Source: Klebsiella sp. BIGb0407 (GTDB taxonomy: Bacteria > Pseudomonadota > Gammaproteobacteria > Enterobacterales > Enterobacteriaceae). From it: DNA of 64,000 nucleotides. This document shows positions 38,170 through 48,935 of the stretch, piece by piece. Below the pieces are notes generated by a model, which saw only the letters and a list, made by a program, of their open reading frames with translations, did not search any database and was not told the DNA's origin. The translations under genes and the position numbers were made by a program. Positions within the stretch are counted from its first letter, which is position 1, and each line of letters begins with the position of its first letter. The stretch is from the NCBI RefSeq assembly GCF_024807845.1, contig NZ_JANUEQ010000004.1, forward strand, positions 248,001 to 312,000, given 5' to 3'.

Positions 38170-38283
38170 GGGTGGGGGCCCTACCAGCTACATCCCGGCA
38201 CACACGACGCCTGCTGCGGCTGCTTCCTTCCGGACCTGACCGAGTTCACAAGTTAGTGTTGCGGGAGAACCAATAGGGCCCCC
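38170..38283 (-). ncRNA. ffs: 4.5S RNA of the signal recognition particle
   Basis: The 114-base transcript on the minus strand begins GGGGGCCCTATTGGTTCTCC and ends in the paired GGGCCCCCACCC. The conserved apical loop GGTCAGGTCCGGAAGGAAGC and the GCCGGGATGTAGCTGG arm match E. coli 4.5S RNA. It binds Ffh to target membrane proteins. Position next to atl is the conserved enterobacterial one. Confidence 0.95.
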
Positions 38284-38441
38284 ATTGAGGGCGTTGTTAT
38301 CCAACGCGCAGCCGCATTATCCACATTGACCAGGGCAATTGCAAGGCGTGACAGATTAGATGTTGTTTTATTGTGCATTTATTACTTGGCGTCCGGGCTA
38401 AGCCCGATTATTCTTAGCTGGCTTTGATTCAGGAGACTGGC

Positions 38442-38753
38442 ATGGATAACAATGATTCCTTCCCACAGCGGGTCTACCACATCCTGGCCGCTATTCCTGA
38501 GGGCTATGTAACCACCTATGGTGATATTGCAGCTCTGGCAGGCTCACCGCGCGCAGCAAGGCAGGTCGGAGGGGTGTTGAAGCGTTTGCCTGAAGGGAGT
38601 CGCCTGCCCTGGCACCGGGTGGTTAATCGTCTGGGGCTTTTATCTTTAACAGGGCCAGACTTTCTACGTCAACGTGAAGCATTAGTCGCCGAAGGTATTC
38701 AGGTATCAGGTAGCGGCCAGATAGATATGGCACGCTATCGCTGGCGTATCTAA
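38442..38753 (+). CDS. atl: Alkyltransferase-like DNA repair protein
   Basis: 103 residues of the MGMT C-terminal fold. The active-site motif reads LPWHRVVNR: tryptophan replaces the acceptor cysteine of PCHR, which defines the ATL (YbaZ) class. It binds O6-alkylguanine and hands it to nucleotide excision repair without transferring the alkyl group. AGGAG lies six bases before the ATG at 38442. Confidence 0.92.
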   Translation: MDNNDSFPQRVYHILAAIPEGYVTTYGDIAALAGSPRAARQVGGVLKRLPEGSRLPWHRVVNRLGLLSLTGPDFLRQREALVAEGIQVSGSGQIDMARYRWRI

Positions 38754-38890
38754 TCGTTTAATCGTACCTGAGACTTTCGTATTACCCCACCCAAGTGCCC
38801 TATTTTTACCTGATTCAGCATTAGCCCCTGCTAAAAGGGGTAGCATGATATAATCACTTCTGTATCGCTTTACCTTTTTGAGGACACGTT

Positions 38891-39751
38891 ATGAGTCAAG
38901 CGCTTAGCAATTTATTAGCATTACTTAATCTGGAAAAGATTGAAGAAGGACTGTTCCGCGGTCAAAGCGAAGACTTAGGGCTACGTCAGGTATTTGGCGG
39001 ACAAGTGGTCGGGCAGGCACTGTATGCAGCAAAAGAAACTGTCTCAGCAGACAGACTGGTGCATTCATTCCATAGCTATTTCTTGCGCCCCGGCGATAGC
39101 CAGAAACCTATTGTTTATGATGTAGAAATATTGCGTGACGGTAATAGTTTCAGCGCACGCCGTATATCGGCGATTCAAAATGGTAAACCTATCTTTTATA
39201 TGACCGCCTCTTTCCAGGCGCCGGAAACCGGTTTTGAGCATCAAAAACAGATGCCCGAAGTACCCGGTCCTGCGAAACTACCATCAGAGACTGAAATAGC
39301 CCGTTCTCTGGAAAAGTTTTTACCTCCGGTGTTTAAAGAGAAATTTCTCTGCGAACGTCCTATCGAAATGCGTCCAGTGGTGTTTCATAACCCACTGAAA
39401 GGCCATGTTGATGTCCCGACTCGTCAAACCTGGATGCGGGCGAATGGCCCTATGCCTGATGACTTCCGCACTCATCAGTCGTTACTGGGTTATGCCTCTG
39501 ACTTTAACTTTCTGCCAACCGCTTTACAGCCTCAGGGACTCGGTTTTCTTGAGCCCGGAATGCAGGTAGCCACCATTGACCACTCTATGTGGTTCCACCG
39601 TCCATTCAATCTGAATGACTGGTTATTATATAGTGTGGAAAGTACCTCTGCTTCAGGTGCGCGTGGTTTTGTTCGCGGTGAATTTTATAATCAGGAAGGC
39701 GTGCTGGTTGCATCGACGGTACAGGAAGGTGTTATCAGACAGCGTAGTTAA
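38891..39751 (+). CDS. tesB: Acyl-CoA thioesterase II
   Basis: 286 residues, double hotdog fold, with the conserved [20 protein letters not shown] at the start and the catalytic region [15 protein letters not shown]. It hydrolyses a broad range of acyl-CoAs. TTGAGGACACGTT precedes the ATG. In E. coli ybaY lies between tesB and the atl gene; it is absent here. Confidence 0.95.
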   Translation: MSQALSNLLALLNLEKIEEGLFRGQSEDLGLRQVFGGQVVGQALYAAKETVSADRLVHSFHSYFLRPGDSQKPIVYDVEILRDGNSFSARRISAIQNGKPIFYMTASFQAPETGFEHQKQMPEVPGPAKLPSETEIARSLEKFLPPVFKEKFLCERPIEMRPVVFHNPLKGHVDVPTRQTWMRANGPMPDDFRTHQSLLGYASDFNFLPTALQPQGLGFLEPGMQVATIDHSMWFHRPFNLNDWLLYSVESTSASGARGFVRGEFYNQEGVLVASTVQEGVIRQRS

Positions 39752-39758
39752 AATGCTT

Positions 39759-39785
39759 ATCCCTCGCCCTTTCAAGGCGAGGGAT
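39759..39785. terminator. Terminator between tesB and amtB
   Basis: ATCCCTCGCC pairs with GGCGAGGGAT around a seven-base loop. It lies between convergent genes and can serve both, although the T run is weak. Confidence 0.75.
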
Positions 39786-39803
39786 GATAATTATCAGTCA
39801 AAC

Positions 39804-41099
39804 TTAGTTGTTATAAGCACTCTCGCCATGGCTGTTTACATCCAGGCCTTCACGCTCTTGTTCTTCGCTGACACGGACACCAACAGTGAGGTCTGCCAGT
39901 TTGAAGCCGATATAAGCCACCACACCAGACCAGACTAAAGTGATAGCGATACTTTCCAGCTGTACCAGTACCTGGGCACCCATGGTCATATCTCCTGCGT
40001 ATCCAACACCGCCCAGTGAAGTTGCCGCGAAGACACCGGTCAGGATACAACCGACAATCCCGCACACACCATGAACACCAAACACATCACAAGGGTCATC
40101 TACACGCAGCCATTTTTTCAGCAGCGTCACGCCCCACAGTCCGGCGAAACCGGTCACGACACCAATAATCATCGCGCCACCCACACCGACGAAACCACAA
40201 GCCGGGGTGATACCGACCAGACCGGCAATCGCACCAGAACAGGCACCCAGTAACGAAGGCTTGCCGCGTAATATCCACTCACCAAATACCCAGCCGAGGA
40301 TACCTGCTGCGGTAGCAACCACGGTATTCACAAACGCCAGTCCGGCAATTTCGTTGGCTGCACCAGCAGAACCGGCGTTAAAGCCAAACCAGCCAATATA
40401 CAGAATCGCAGTACCGGTAAAGACCATCGGCAGGTTATGCGGTTTGAAGGCTTCTTTGCCAAAACCAGTACGTTTACCGATGAAGTAAGCACCTACCAGA
40501 CCTGCAATTGCAGCGTTAATATGCACCACAGTTCCGCCAGCAAAGTCCAGCGCACCGTGAGATGCCAGTAAACCACCGCCCCAGACCATATGCGCTATCG
40601 GCAGGTAGGAGAAGGTAAACCACACCACAACAAAGATAAGGATCGCAGAGAAGCGAACGCGTTCAGCCAGAGCACCGACAATCAGCGCAACGGTAATACA
40701 GGCAAAGGACCCCTGGAATGCCACGTGGATATATTGATATATCGTTCCGGTGACAGTGGTAATTTCCATATTACTCAGCATCGCCCAGTCAAAGTCACCG
40801 AAGAAACTGTTGCCAGGACCAAATGCCAGCGAGTAACCGTAGACCACCCACAGAACACAAACCAGCGCAAAACTAACAATGATTTGCGACATCATGGAAA
40901 GGACGTTTTTAGCGCGAATCAGGCCGCCGTAGAATAATGCCAGTCCTGGAATAGTCATAAACAGGACCAGCGCAGTACAAATCATCAGAAAAGCGTTATC
41001 GGCTTTATCTGCAACCACCACAGCAGCAGGTGCAGCCATCGCCAGCGCAGGCATCAGAGCCAGACCGCCAAAAACCAAGTATGAAGTGAGTCTTTTCAT
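39804..41099 (-). CDS. amtB: Ammonium channel AmtB
   Basis: 431 residues with a cleavable signal peptide (MKRLTSYLVFGGLALMPALA then MA) and eleven membrane helices. Pore motifs such as GGLIRAKNVLSMM, VWFTFSYLPIAHMVWG with the first pore histidine region, and GFNAGSA are present. It conducts ammonium and is gated by GlnK. It follows glnK by 27 bases under a sigma54-type promoter. Confidence 0.96.
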   Translation of the reverse strand: MKRLTSYLVFGGLALMPALAMAAPAAVVVADKADNAFLMICTALVLFMTIPGLALFYGGLIRAKNVLSMMSQIIVSFALVCVLWVVYGYSLAFGPGNSFFGDFDWAMLSNMEITTVTGTIYQYIHVAFQGSFACITVALIVGALAERVRFSAILIFVVVWFTFSYLPIAHMVWGGGLLASHGALDFAGGTVVHINAAIAGLVGAYFIGKRTGFGKEAFKPHNLPMVFTGTAILYIGWFGFNAGSAGAANEIAGLAFVNTVVATAAGILGWVFGEWILRGKPSLLGACSGAIAGLVGITPACGFVGVGGAMIIGVVTGFAGLWGVTLLKKWLRVDDPCDVFGVHGVCGIVGCILTGVFAATSLGGVGYAGDMTMGAQVLVQLESIAITLVWSGVVAYIGFKLADLTVGVRVSEEQEREGLDVNSHGESAYNN

Positions 41100-41126
41100 G
41101 TTTTCCGTCCGTTTGCGGTCAATTAA

Positions 41127-41465
41127 TTACAGGGCGTCTTCATCTGTTTCACCGGTACGAATCCGGATTACGCGTTGCAACTCAGTCACAAAAATCTTGC
41201 CGTCACCAATTTTTCCGGTCCAGGCTGATTTACTCATTACGTCAATCACTTCATCGAGCTGCTCATCGGTAATAGCCACTTCAATCTTCACCTTAGGTAA
41301 AAAATTGACATTATATTCAGCCCCACGATACAGCTCGGCATGTCCCTTCTGACGTCCAAAACCTTTGACTTCAGTTACGGTGAGCCCTTGAATGCCGATT
41401 AAAGAGAGCGCTTCACGTACGTCTTCGAGTTTGAATGGTTTGATAACCACAGTAACCAGCTTCAT
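41127..41465 (-). CDS. glnK: Nitrogen regulatory PII protein GlnK
   Basis: 112 residues. The T-loop GRQKGHAELYRGAEYNVNFLP carries Tyr51, the uridylylation site. It senses 2-oxoglutarate, ATP and glutamine and blocks AmtB when nitrogen is plentiful. AAGAGGAGAGGATCT precedes the ATG. The upstream sigma54 box implies NtrC-dependent expression under nitrogen limitation. Confidence 0.96.
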   Translation of the reverse strand: MKLVTVVIKPFKLEDVREALSLIGIQGLTVTEVKGFGRQKGHAELYRGAEYNVNFLPKVKIEVAITDEQLDEVIDVMSKSAWTGKIGDGKIFVTELQRVIRIRTGETDEDAL

Positions 41466-41515
41466 AGATCCTCTCCTCTTGAGATCAGGTCATTACCTGT
41501 ATGGAGTTATTAAAA

Positions 41516-41530
41516 GCAAGTCCCGTGCCA
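41516..41530 (-). promoter_or_regulatory. Sigma54 promoter of glnK-amtB
   Basis: On the minus strand TGGCACGGGACTTGC matches the RpoN consensus TGGCAC-N5-TTGC exactly at the -24/-12 elements, about 50 bases upstream of glnK. Confidence 0.9.
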
Positions 41531-41617
41531 AAAGTTCATCAGCGGTTTTTTTTGTGGCAGAAATGGGGATCGTGAAGCGCGGGAAGGCGTTTATGGATAA
41601 GCAAAAGGGTATGGGCT

Positions 41618-41652
41618 AAAAAAAACGCACCATTGCAGTGCAATGATGCGTT
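41618..41652 (-). terminator. Terminator after mdlB
   Basis: On the minus strand AACGCATCATTGCA pairs with TGCAATGGTGCGTT (one wobble pair) and is followed by eight T. The + strand of this stem also contains GCAC-N7-GTGC (41627-41641), the form of an NtrC site. Confidence 0.85.
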
Positions 41653-41701
41653 ACCTGATATCCAGTCCGGTGCAAAACGTTAAAAATGGGTCTCTTTTAT
41701 G

Positions 41702-43474
41702 TTAAGCAAGGGCGGCATCTTCCTGAATGGTCGCCACTAATGCCTCACCGGCTAACTGAAGCTGATACATCTGCCAGTAACGCCCCTGCTGTGCCAGGAG
41801 CTGACTGTGTGTACCACGTTCAACTGCCTGACCACGATGAAGCACCAAAATAGTATCCGCATCAGTGATAGTCGAAAGTCGATGAGCAATGACGATGAGC
41901 GTGGTTTTTTTCCGTACCACCGCAAGTGCTTGCTGAATAGCCTGCTCGGTTCCGGAGTCAATATTGGCGGTCGCTTCATCCAGAATAAGAATTCGTGGAA
42001 TATCCACCAGCACACGAGCCAGTGCCAGTAATTGCTTTTGTCCGACAGAGAGATTATTTCCCTGCTCGCCAAGCCGGGTATGAATGCCCTCAGGCAGTGC
42101 ACGCGCGAAATCGGCCATCTTTACCGTTTCCAGCGCCTGCCAGACCTGGCTTTCACTGATATCCCGTCCCAGGGTTACATTGACAAAGAAAGAGTCAGCC
42201 GTAACCACCGGATCTTGTTGCACCATCGCAATACCACTGCGGAGAACCTGGTGGCTGAGAGTACTGAGCCCTCGTCCATCAAGATAAATTTCTCCGGCAG
42301 TTAACGGGTAATAGCCCATCAGTAAATTCGCCAGGGTGCTTTTACCACTCCCGGTATGCCCCACTAGCGCTACAAAATTGCCAGAGGGGATCTCAATACT
42401 GATATCGTCCAGCACTTTATTATCATCACGATAAGCAAAAGAGAGATGATTTATCGCGATACTTCCGCTTTCCAGAGGGCGGCTATCGTGCCCATAGTCC
42501 TGACGTTTACCATCCATCAGTTCGAATACGCGCTCTCCGGCTACCACCGCCTGCTGCAAAATGGACTGCTGAGTGGTCAGTTCAATTAAGGGTTCATTTA
42601 GCCGACTCAGATAGTTGATAAAGGCATACAGCACCCCGACTTCAATCATGCCCGGTTCGCTGAAACCAAATAGCAGCAACAGACCGCAGAGGATCATCGC
42701 GGCAAACAGGCTCAATAATGGACGGAGTAACCAGCCATCCAGCCGCAAGGTTTGCATACGCGCCAGATAATGCGAGCGGCTTGACTGCCCCATGCGTTCA
42801 CCAAAACGGGCCTGCTGGCGAAACTGCTGAATAATCGCCATCCCATTGATGATTTCATTGAAGCCATTGTTGATATCCGCCAGATAGCCACGAACCCGCC
42901 GTACAATCGGCGTGCTATAGCGCTGATAAATAAACATCACCGTAAATACAGCCGGGAACATCGTGATAGCGACTAATGCCATTCGCCAGTCAAGACTGAA
43001 CATCGCCACCAGCATGACACTGATCAACGCAATACTGCGTAACACGGTAGAGACGACCGTAATATACAGATCGCGTATCACCTCTGTGTCATTGGTAATA
43101 CGCGAGATAATCTGGCCGACCGGCTGAGTATCAAATGCGCTCAACGGCTGGCGCAGCGCTGCATCCATCACATCACTACGCAGTTTTTGTACGACTCCGA
43201 CGGCTGCGGTATTAAATAGCAGTGCCTGATAGTAATTCAGCAATGCTGCCAGCCCGACTAACAGCAGATAAGCCGTCGCCAGCCCGGCTACCAGGCCAAG
43301 CGGCAGGCGGTTCTTTGCTACCAGGTTATCAATAAAATAACTGACTAATACCGGACCTGTGACTTCTGCCGCGGCGGCAATCCACATGATGATCATCGCC
43401 CACGACAATGGCTTACGCCAGGGCAGACCATAGGCAAGGAGACGTTTAATCGTTGGCCATTGTAGCTTACGCAT
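41702..43474 (-). CDS. mdlB: Multidrug ABC exporter half-transporter MdlB
   Basis: 590 residues: six-helix membrane domain then ATPase with Walker [17 protein letters not shown], signature [15 protein letters not shown] and Walker [14 protein letters not shown]. The signature has Ser-Val-Gly in place of Ser-Gly-Gly. The ATG at 43474, with GGGAGAGAGCA upstream, overlaps the mdlA end by eight bases. It acts as a heterodimer with MdlA. Confidence 0.93.
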   Translation of the reverse strand: MRKLQWPTIKRLLAYGLPWRKPLSWAMIIMWIAAAAEVTGPVLVSYFIDNLVAKNRLPLGLVAGLATAYLLLVGLAALLNYYQALLFNTAAVGVVQKLRSDVMDAALRQPLSAFDTQPVGQIISRITNDTEVIRDLYITVVSTVLRSIALISVMLVAMFSLDWRMALVAITMFPAVFTVMFIYQRYSTPIVRRVRGYLADINNGFNEIINGMAIIQQFRQQARFGERMGQSSRSHYLARMQTLRLDGWLLRPLLSLFAAMILCGLLLLFGFSEPGMIEVGVLYAFINYLSRLNEPLIELTTQQSILQQAVVAGERVFELMDGKRQDYGHDSRPLESGSIAINHLSFAYRDDNKVLDDISIEIPSGNFVALVGHTGSGKSTLANLLMGYYPLTAGEIYLDGRGLSTLSHQVLRSGIAMVQQDPVVTADSFFVNVTLGRDISESQVWQALETVKMADFARALPEGIHTRLGEQGNNLSVGQKQLLALARVLVDIPRILILDEATANIDSGTEQAIQQALAVVRKKTTLIVIAHRLSTITDADTILVLHRGQAVERGTHSQLLAQQGRYWQMYQLQLAGEALVATIQEDAALA

Positions 43475-45245
43475 TGCTCTCTCCCTGGCTTCTTGCTGGC
43501 TGCTGATAATCATCCAGCGCCGCTTCCAATTGCTGATAACGATACATATCCCGGTACCAGCCCGTTTCTGCGACTAATTCATCATGGGTGCCGCGCTGGC
43601 TGACATTACCATGCTGTAGCACCAGAACTTCACTGGCCTCGGTCAGAGCAGAGAGCCGATGCGCACTGATGATTACGGTGCGTTGTTCACCCCACTGGCG
43701 CAAATTAGCCAGAATTTCATGCTCAGTACGCCCGTCAACGGCAGAAAGCGCATCGTCGAGGATCAAAATCTCAGCATCCAGTAACAAAGCTCGCGCAATA
43801 GAAATACGTTGTTTCTGACCACCCGAGAGCATTACGCCGCGTTCCCCGACTTCGGTTTCATAACCCTGAGGCAGACGCAGAATATCGTCATGAACGCAGG
43901 CCAGACGAGCAGCCTCTTCTATTTGTTGCCGGGTAGCGGTCGGGTGACCTAAGGCAATATTACTGGCCACAGTGTCGGAAAAGAGGAACGGCGTCTGATT
44001 TACTACAGCTAGTCGGCTTCGCCAGCTGTCGAGAGTCAGCTGCTTCAGGGGAATATCGTGATAGCGGATCTCCCCCTCGTCCACATCGAAGTGGCGCTGA
44101 ATCAATGCCAGCAAGGTACTTTTCCCGCTTCCCGTAGGACCACACAATCCAAGCATTTCGCCCGGTTTCAGGACCAGAGAGACCTTCTCCAGCACCCCTT
44201 GTTCGGTTTGCGGATAACAAAAGCGATTCACGTTAATATCAAGGCTGGCACGCCCGTCAGGAACCGGCTGAGTACCATCGATCACCTGAGGTTTTTCATC
44301 AAGCAGGGAACGAATACGGCTGTAGGCTGCGCTGCCACGTTCAACGATGTTAAACATCCACGCCAGCGCCAGCATCGGCCAAATCATTAATCCGAGATAC
44401 ATCATAAAACTGGTTAACTGCCCAAGAGTTAACTGCCCTTCAACTACCATCCAGCTACCACCGCCAATTGCCAGGAAATTGGCAACACCGATAGCAACAT
44501 AGATAGTCGGGTTAAAACGGGCGTCAACGCGCGCTACGTGCATATTTTTCGCGCCCGCATCTTCGGCCTCTTCAGAAAATAATGATGACTGTCTGTCTTC
44601 AAGCCCGAATGCCTTGATCATCCGGATACTGGTCATACTTTCCTGGGTGCGGTTATTAAGGACTGAAAAAGCCGCCTGAGCCACTTTAAAGCGTTCATGC
44701 AAACGGGCACCATCACGCTTAATCACCAATGCCATAATCGGCATGGGTAACAGCGCCAGTAGAGTCAGCGGGAAACTTATCTGGGTCGACATAACAATCA
44801 ATACCGCAAGCCCCATCACCAGGGAGTCAACCAGCGTCAGTACGCCCTCTCCTGCCGCAAATACCACTCTGTCCACATCGTTGGTGGCTCGCGCAATCAA
44901 GTCTCCGGTACGATAACGCTGATAGAACTCTGGGTGATGTCGGCTCAGTTTCTGGTAATAGTCTTCGCGTAGCTCAATCGCTAACTGATAGGATGCCCCA
45001 AACAGCAGAACGCGCCAGACATAACGCAGCAGATAGACGGTAACGGCAATCGCCAGGATAACGCCAATCCACATAAGAATTTCTGACGATGTCAGGGTTT
45101 GCTGATGAACACCGTCAATAATCACGCCCACCAGTTTAGGCGGGAACAGCTGTAGCGCTGCAATGATTATCAATAATGATACCGCTCCGAGATAGCGTCG
45201 CCACTCGCGAGTAAAATACCAGCTTAATTGAGCAAATAATCGCAC
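43467..45245 (-). CDS. mdlA: Multidrug ABC exporter half-transporter MdlA
   Basis: 592 residues, same architecture as MdlB: membrane domain then Walker [17 protein letters not shown], signature [15 protein letters not shown], Walker [14 protein letters not shown]. In the Walker B motif aspartate follows the first aspartate (LDDALS), where glutamate is usual, so this half probably carries a degenerate ATP site, as in heterodimeric exporters. It follows the decR gene by 54 bases on the same strand. Confidence 0.93.
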   Translation of the reverse strand: MRLFAQLSWYFTREWRRYLGAVSLLIIIAALQLFPPKLVGVIIDGVHQQTLTSSEILMWIGVILAIAVTVYLLRYVWRVLLFGASYQLAIELREDYYQKLSRHHPEFYQRYRTGDLIARATNDVDRVVFAAGEGVLTLVDSLVMGLAVLIVMSTQISFPLTLLALLPMPIMALVIKRDGARLHERFKVAQAAFSVLNNRTQESMTSIRMIKAFGLEDRQSSLFSEEAEDAGAKNMHVARVDARFNPTIYVAIGVANFLAIGGGSWMVVEGQLTLGQLTSFMMYLGLMIWPMLALAWMFNIVERGSAAYSRIRSLLDEKPQVIDGTQPVPDGRASLDINVNRFCYPQTEQGVLEKVSLVLKPGEMLGLCGPTGSGKSTLLALIQRHFDVDEGEIRYHDIPLKQLTLDSWRSRLAVVNQTPFLFSDTVASNIALGHPTATRQQIEEAARLACVHDDILRLPQGYETEVGERGVMLSGGQKQRISIARALLLDAEILILDDALSAVDGRTEHEILANLRQWGEQRTVIISAHRLSALTEASEVLVLQHGNVSQRGTHDELVAETGWYRDMYRYQQLEAALDDYQQPARSQGESNA

Positions 45246-45299
45246 GAAGTTTACATCCTGAGTTGCAGCAGCCGCGCCCCGGCACTGCTTGAAAGTACA

Positions 45300-45758
45300 T
45301 TACGCAAGCGGCAATGCAGTAGTATATTTTATCTGTTCCATGGCAAAACTCGACGTCACATCGCTGAGTCCCGGTATGCCATTAACGAGCCGTTTATAGA
45401 ACTCATCATAACGTTTCATATCAGCCACCTGAACTTGTATCAGGTAGTCATACTCACCGGCCATACGCCAGAACCCTAAAACCTCAGGCATAGCTTCGAC
45501 GACAGAGACAAACTGACTGTACCATTCACGGCTGTGTTGCTGGGTTTTAATCAGCACAAAAGCGGTCAGTGCCAGTCCTAGTTTTTCCGGATCAAGTAAG
45601 GCGACTTTGCCGCGAATATAACCGTCATCTTCCAGGCGTTTTAAGCGTTTCCAGCAAGGCGTGGTGGTCAGATTAACGGCATCGGCCAGGGTCTGCAAAG
45701 AGAGCGTACAGTCATCTTGTAGTAGTGCGAGCAGCTGACGATCTATTTTATCTATCAT
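45300..45758 (-). CDS. decR: Lrp-family cysteine-responsive regulator DecR
   Basis: 152 residues: N-terminal helix-turn-helix ([20 protein letters not shown]) and a C-terminal ligand-binding domain ([20 protein letters not shown]). It matches YbaO/DecR, which activates cysteine detoxification genes when cysteine is high. It is divergent from a cysteine synthase-like gene that is its probable target. Confidence 0.9.
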   Translation of the reverse strand: MIDKIDRQLLALLQDDCTLSLQTLADAVNLTTTPCWKRLKRLEDDGYIRGKVALLDPEKLGLALTAFVLIKTQQHSREWYSQFVSVVEAMPEVLGFWRMAGEYDYLIQVQVADMKRYDEFYKRLVNGIPGLSDVTSSFAMEQIKYTTALPLA

Positions 45759-45873
45759 ACCCTATCCAAAGAGAATAATTTTCTACTATGAGAGCTATTT
45801 GAAGGAAAATTAGCAACTTTTTTATCTTTATTTTACGTTATTCTACGCACAAATTGCTAAAAGAGAATGTGCT

Positions 45874-46920
45874 ATGACCAATGCCTGGGTTAACAACGCT
45901 ATCAGCGAAATTAATGCCGATTATCAACGTTCGGCAGATACCCATTTAATTCGTTTTGCTTTACCGGCATTTCCGGGAATTCAGCTCTATTTAAAAGACG
46001 AGAGCACCCATCCGACCGGTAGCCTGAAACACCGTCTGGCACGCTCTTTATTCCTCTACGGCCTGTGTAACGGCTGGATAAAAGAAGGGACAACCATTAT
46101 TGAGGCTTCTTCAGGCTCAACAGCCGTATCAGAAGCCTATTTTGCCCGACTGTTAGGGCTGCCGTTTATTGCCGTGATGCCCGCCTGTACTGCCAGACGA
46201 AAAATAGAACAAATCGCTTTCTATGGCGGTCAATGTCATTTTGTCGATCATCCCGCTGAAATCTATGCCGCCTCGGAAAAACTCGCCCGCGAGCTGAACG
46301 GGCATTATATGGATCAGTTTACCTATGCCGAGCGTGCAACCGACTGGCGGGGTAATAACAATATCGCGGACAGTATTTTCCGCCAAATGACCCATGAACC
46401 CCATCCTATCCCGGATTATATCGTTATGAGTGCCGGTACCGGGGGGAGTTCAGCAACACTGGGGCGCTATATACGTTATCAGGGATATAAAACTAAATTA
46501 CTGGTGGTTGATCCACAACATTCAGTCTTTATGGACTACTGGCTGCAACGAGACTGTGGGCTCACCAGCCCGACAGGCAGCAAGATAGAAGGTATTGGTC
46601 GGCCACGTTGCGAGCCCTCTTTTATTCCGGATGTCATTGATGACATGATGCGCGTTCCGGATGGTGCCAGTGTCGCAACCATGCAATGGCTGGAGACATT
46701 ACTGGGACGTAAAGTGGGCGCGTCTACTGGAACCAATATGTGGGGCGTACTTCAGCTCGCTGCGAAAATGCATGCCGAAGGGCGTAGCGGTTCGATTGTC
46801 ACTCTGCTCTGCGATAGCGGTGAACGTTATCTGGATACCTACTACAACTCACAATGGGTTGAAGAAAATATCGGTAGCTTACAACCCTGGCAGCATAAAC
46901 TCAGTGAGCTGATAAAGTAG
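45874..46920 (+). CDS. PLP-dependent L-cysteine desulfhydrase-like protein
   Basis: 348 residues of the cysteine synthase/beta-family fold. The PLP lysine lies in [15 protein letters not shown], the substrate loop in [14 protein letters not shown], and the phosphate-binding loop in [14 protein letters not shown]. Closely related proteins encoded beside DecR-type regulators (CcdA beside CcdR in Pantoea, as remembered) degrade cysteine to pyruvate, ammonia and sulfide. Cysteine synthase activity is an alternative. A long hairpin follows the gene. Confidence 0.8.
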   Translation: MTNAWVNNAISEINADYQRSADTHLIRFALPAFPGIQLYLKDESTHPTGSLKHRLARSLFLYGLCNGWIKEGTTIIEASSGSTAVSEAYFARLLGLPFIAVMPACTARRKIEQIAFYGGQCHFVDHPAEIYAASEKLARELNGHYMDQFTYAERATDWRGNNNIADSIFRQMTHEPHPIPDYIVMSAGTGGSSATLGRYIRYQGYKTKLLVVDPQHSVFMDYWLQRDCGLTSPTGSKIEGIGRPRCEPSFIPDVIDDMMRVPDGASVATMQWLETLLGRKVGASTGTNMWGVLQLAAKMHAEGRSGSIVTLLCDSGERYLDTYYNSQWVEENIGSLQPWQHKLSELIK

Positions 46921-46931
46921 CGATCCTCCCG

Positions 46932-46961
46932 ATCCCACATTATTCGATGATAATGTGGGAT
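46932..46961 (+). terminator. Strong hairpin after the desulfhydrase-like gene
   Basis: ATCCCACATTAT pairs perfectly with ATAATGTGGGAT around a six-base loop. The A/T flank is modest (no long T run), so termination is likely but not certain. Confidence 0.65.
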
Positions 46962-47045
46962 ACCTCGCATTTTGAAAGTATCTGGTAGATATTAGTTCTT
47001 TTATTTGATTATAGTTAGGCACCATATTATATGGAGCCATCAAAT

Positions 47046-47552
47046 ATGATCCTTGAACAAAAATACCAGGCACTCCTGCAAGAAGCACAGCGCCGTCAGC
47101 TTCCTGATATAGAAGGCATTCAACTGTGCTTTCAAACCCTCTCTCTGGCCTCACATATTGACAATGACTGCGCCAGATTACTGGCACCGCAGGGATTATC
47201 CGAGGGGCGTTTCGTGATGTTATTTCTGCTCGATAGTGTCGGCGAAGCGCTAGCCCCCAATGAACTGGCTGAACGAGCAGGTGTAACCCGAGCGACCGTA
47301 ACAGGACTCCTCGACGGTCTTGAACGTGAAGCGTTAATCGAACGCCTGCCAGCAGAGCACGATCGCCGCGCGATTCGCATCCAGCTCACCGACAAAGGCA
47401 GACAAACAGCGAAACAGGTTTTTGATAGTCACAGCACCTGGATTGCCAGTCTTTTTGGCCACCTGTCCAGGACCGAACGTGAACAGCTGGCGATGCTGTT
47501 GAATAAGGTATCGACCGGCCTGATTCACTCGGAAAAGGAACTCCCCCAATGA
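47046..47552 (+). CDS. MarR family transcriptional regulator
   Basis: About 168 residues. Winged helix with LAERAGVTRATVTGLLDGLE and the wing DRRAIRIQLTDKGRQ. ATG at 47046 with GGAG upstream is preferred; an in-frame ATG at 47031 is possible. Its stop overlaps the next gene (ATGA), so it heads a three-gene operon with an AlkD-like protein and an ATPase. Confidence 0.85.
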   Translation: MILEQKYQALLQEAQRRQLPDIEGIQLCFQTLSLASHIDNDCARLLAPQGLSEGRFVMLFLLDSVGEALAPNELAERAGVTRATVTGLLDGLEREALIERLPAEHDRRAIRIQLTDKGRQTAKQVFDSHSTWIASLFGHLSRTEREQLAMLLNKVSTGLIHSEKELPQ

Positions 47553-48305
47553 GCCAGCTCATGCCACGTAAAGGCTTCAGTCGTACCGCGGATATTCCGC
47601 CCGATATTCTGCACGCCTTATCACAAGGCCTTATCCCCAGTGCCACACTGACCGAAGGGCTGGCACTCGATCAGACTCAACTATTACAGGCCGTTTTTCC
47701 CGGGCTATCAGAATCCGTAGTGGCCGCAGCCAGAGCAGCTTGCCAGTTGAGCATTCTTAAGCGAATGCAGGCTATGGGTATTCTGTTACTCAATGAGTCA
47801 GGGGCTGAGGGTCTTAATCAATGCCGTACACATGATTCAGATACCGTTCGTGGCTGGGCATGTTTTATGATTGGGGCGCAAACTGGGCTGACTCTTCAGG
47901 CACGATTAGACTTGATTCAGCCTCTGGCGGATGACGAACATTTTGGCGTCCGTGAATGGGCCTGGATGGCGGTACGCCCGCATCTGGTGCAAGATTTGAC
48001 CGTCACCATCACTTATCTGACCGCCTTGACACGCTCACCTTCTGAGAGAATACGTCGTTTCGCCAGTGAGGCTATACGCCCGCGCGGTGTCTGGTGCAGC
48101 CATATTGCCGAGTTTAAACAGTACCCTGACACCCTTACGCGCCGATCCTTCAGTCTATGTCCAGGACTCCGTCGCAAACTGGCTCAACGATGCCGCAAAA
48201 GACCAGCCTGTCTGGGTAAGCCAGCTTTGCATGCAATGGCTTGAAGATACACCGGCTGATGCGACCCGGCGGATATGCCAGCGCGCTTTACGAAATCTGA
48301 AATAA
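47549..48305 (+). pseudogene. AlkD-like HEAT-repeat DNA alkylation repair protein, frameshifted
   Basis: The first frame (47549 to about 48120) gives HEAT repeats and the family hallmark FGVREWAWMAV and RPRGVWCSHI. The homologous C-terminal part, TPLRADPSVYVQDSVANWLN followed by DATRRICQRAL, continues in another frame and ends at 48305. A small deletion or frameshift near 48110-48135 joins the two. As read, the protein is disrupted after about residue 190; sequencing error cannot be excluded. Confidence 0.8.
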
Positions 48306-48351
48306 AGAGAATAACCCACAGGTTAATTTTCACCAGACAAGGATAAAACTG

Positions 48352-48900
48352 ATGAATCCATTCGTTATCATTTCCGGCTGTTCCGGTGGTGGTAAAAGCA
48401 CTTTACTCGCAGAGCTGGAACGACGCGGCTATACCGTATTCACTGAACCCGGACGGCGCATTATTCAGGAAGAGGTGCTCACCGGTGGCCGGGCAGTGCC
48501 TTGGGTTGATATGGCATGTTTCTTACACAGGGCGATTGAGATGTCACAGGACGACTATCTCAAGGCCCCTGCTAACAGCCATAAATGGGTGTTTTTTGAC
48601 CGTGGATTAATTGATGTTAGTGCTGCTCTTGAAGCCTTAACAGGCGAAGCACAACTGTCAGTCCTCAGTGAAAACTATCGCTACCATCCCAAAGTTTTTC
48701 TGACGCCACCCTGGCCTGAAATCTACGTCCAGGATACGGAGCGCCGCCATGATTTGGACGCGGCACGGGTTGAATTCGAGCGACTACAGCAAACATATCC
48801 TGCCTTGGGCTACGAGGTATTGCTGTTACCAAAGACTGGGGTGAAGGAACGAGCTGACTTTGTACTGGAAACTCTGATGGGTCACCAGGAGGATGAGTGA
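48352..48900 (+). CDS. AAA family ATPase (AAA_28-like)
   Basis: 182 residues with Walker A SGCSGGGKSTLLAEL near the N-terminus, TEPGRRIIQEE, and the WVFFDRGLIDV region that resembles the Walker B strand of small P-loop kinases. The substrate is unknown. It lies 46 bases after the frameshifted HEAT-repeat gene, probably in the same operon. Confidence 0.8.
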   Translation: MNPFVIISGCSGGGKSTLLAELERRGYTVFTEPGRRIIQEEVLTGGRAVPWVDMACFLHRAIEMSQDDYLKAPANSHKWVFFDRGLIDVSAALEALTGEAQLSVLSENYRYHPKVFLTPPWPEIYVQDTERRHDLDAARVEFERLQQTYPALGYEVLLLPKTGVKERADFVLETLMGHQEDE

Positions 48901-48935
48901 AAAAAACCGGGCATATAGCCCGGCGCTGGAAGGTC

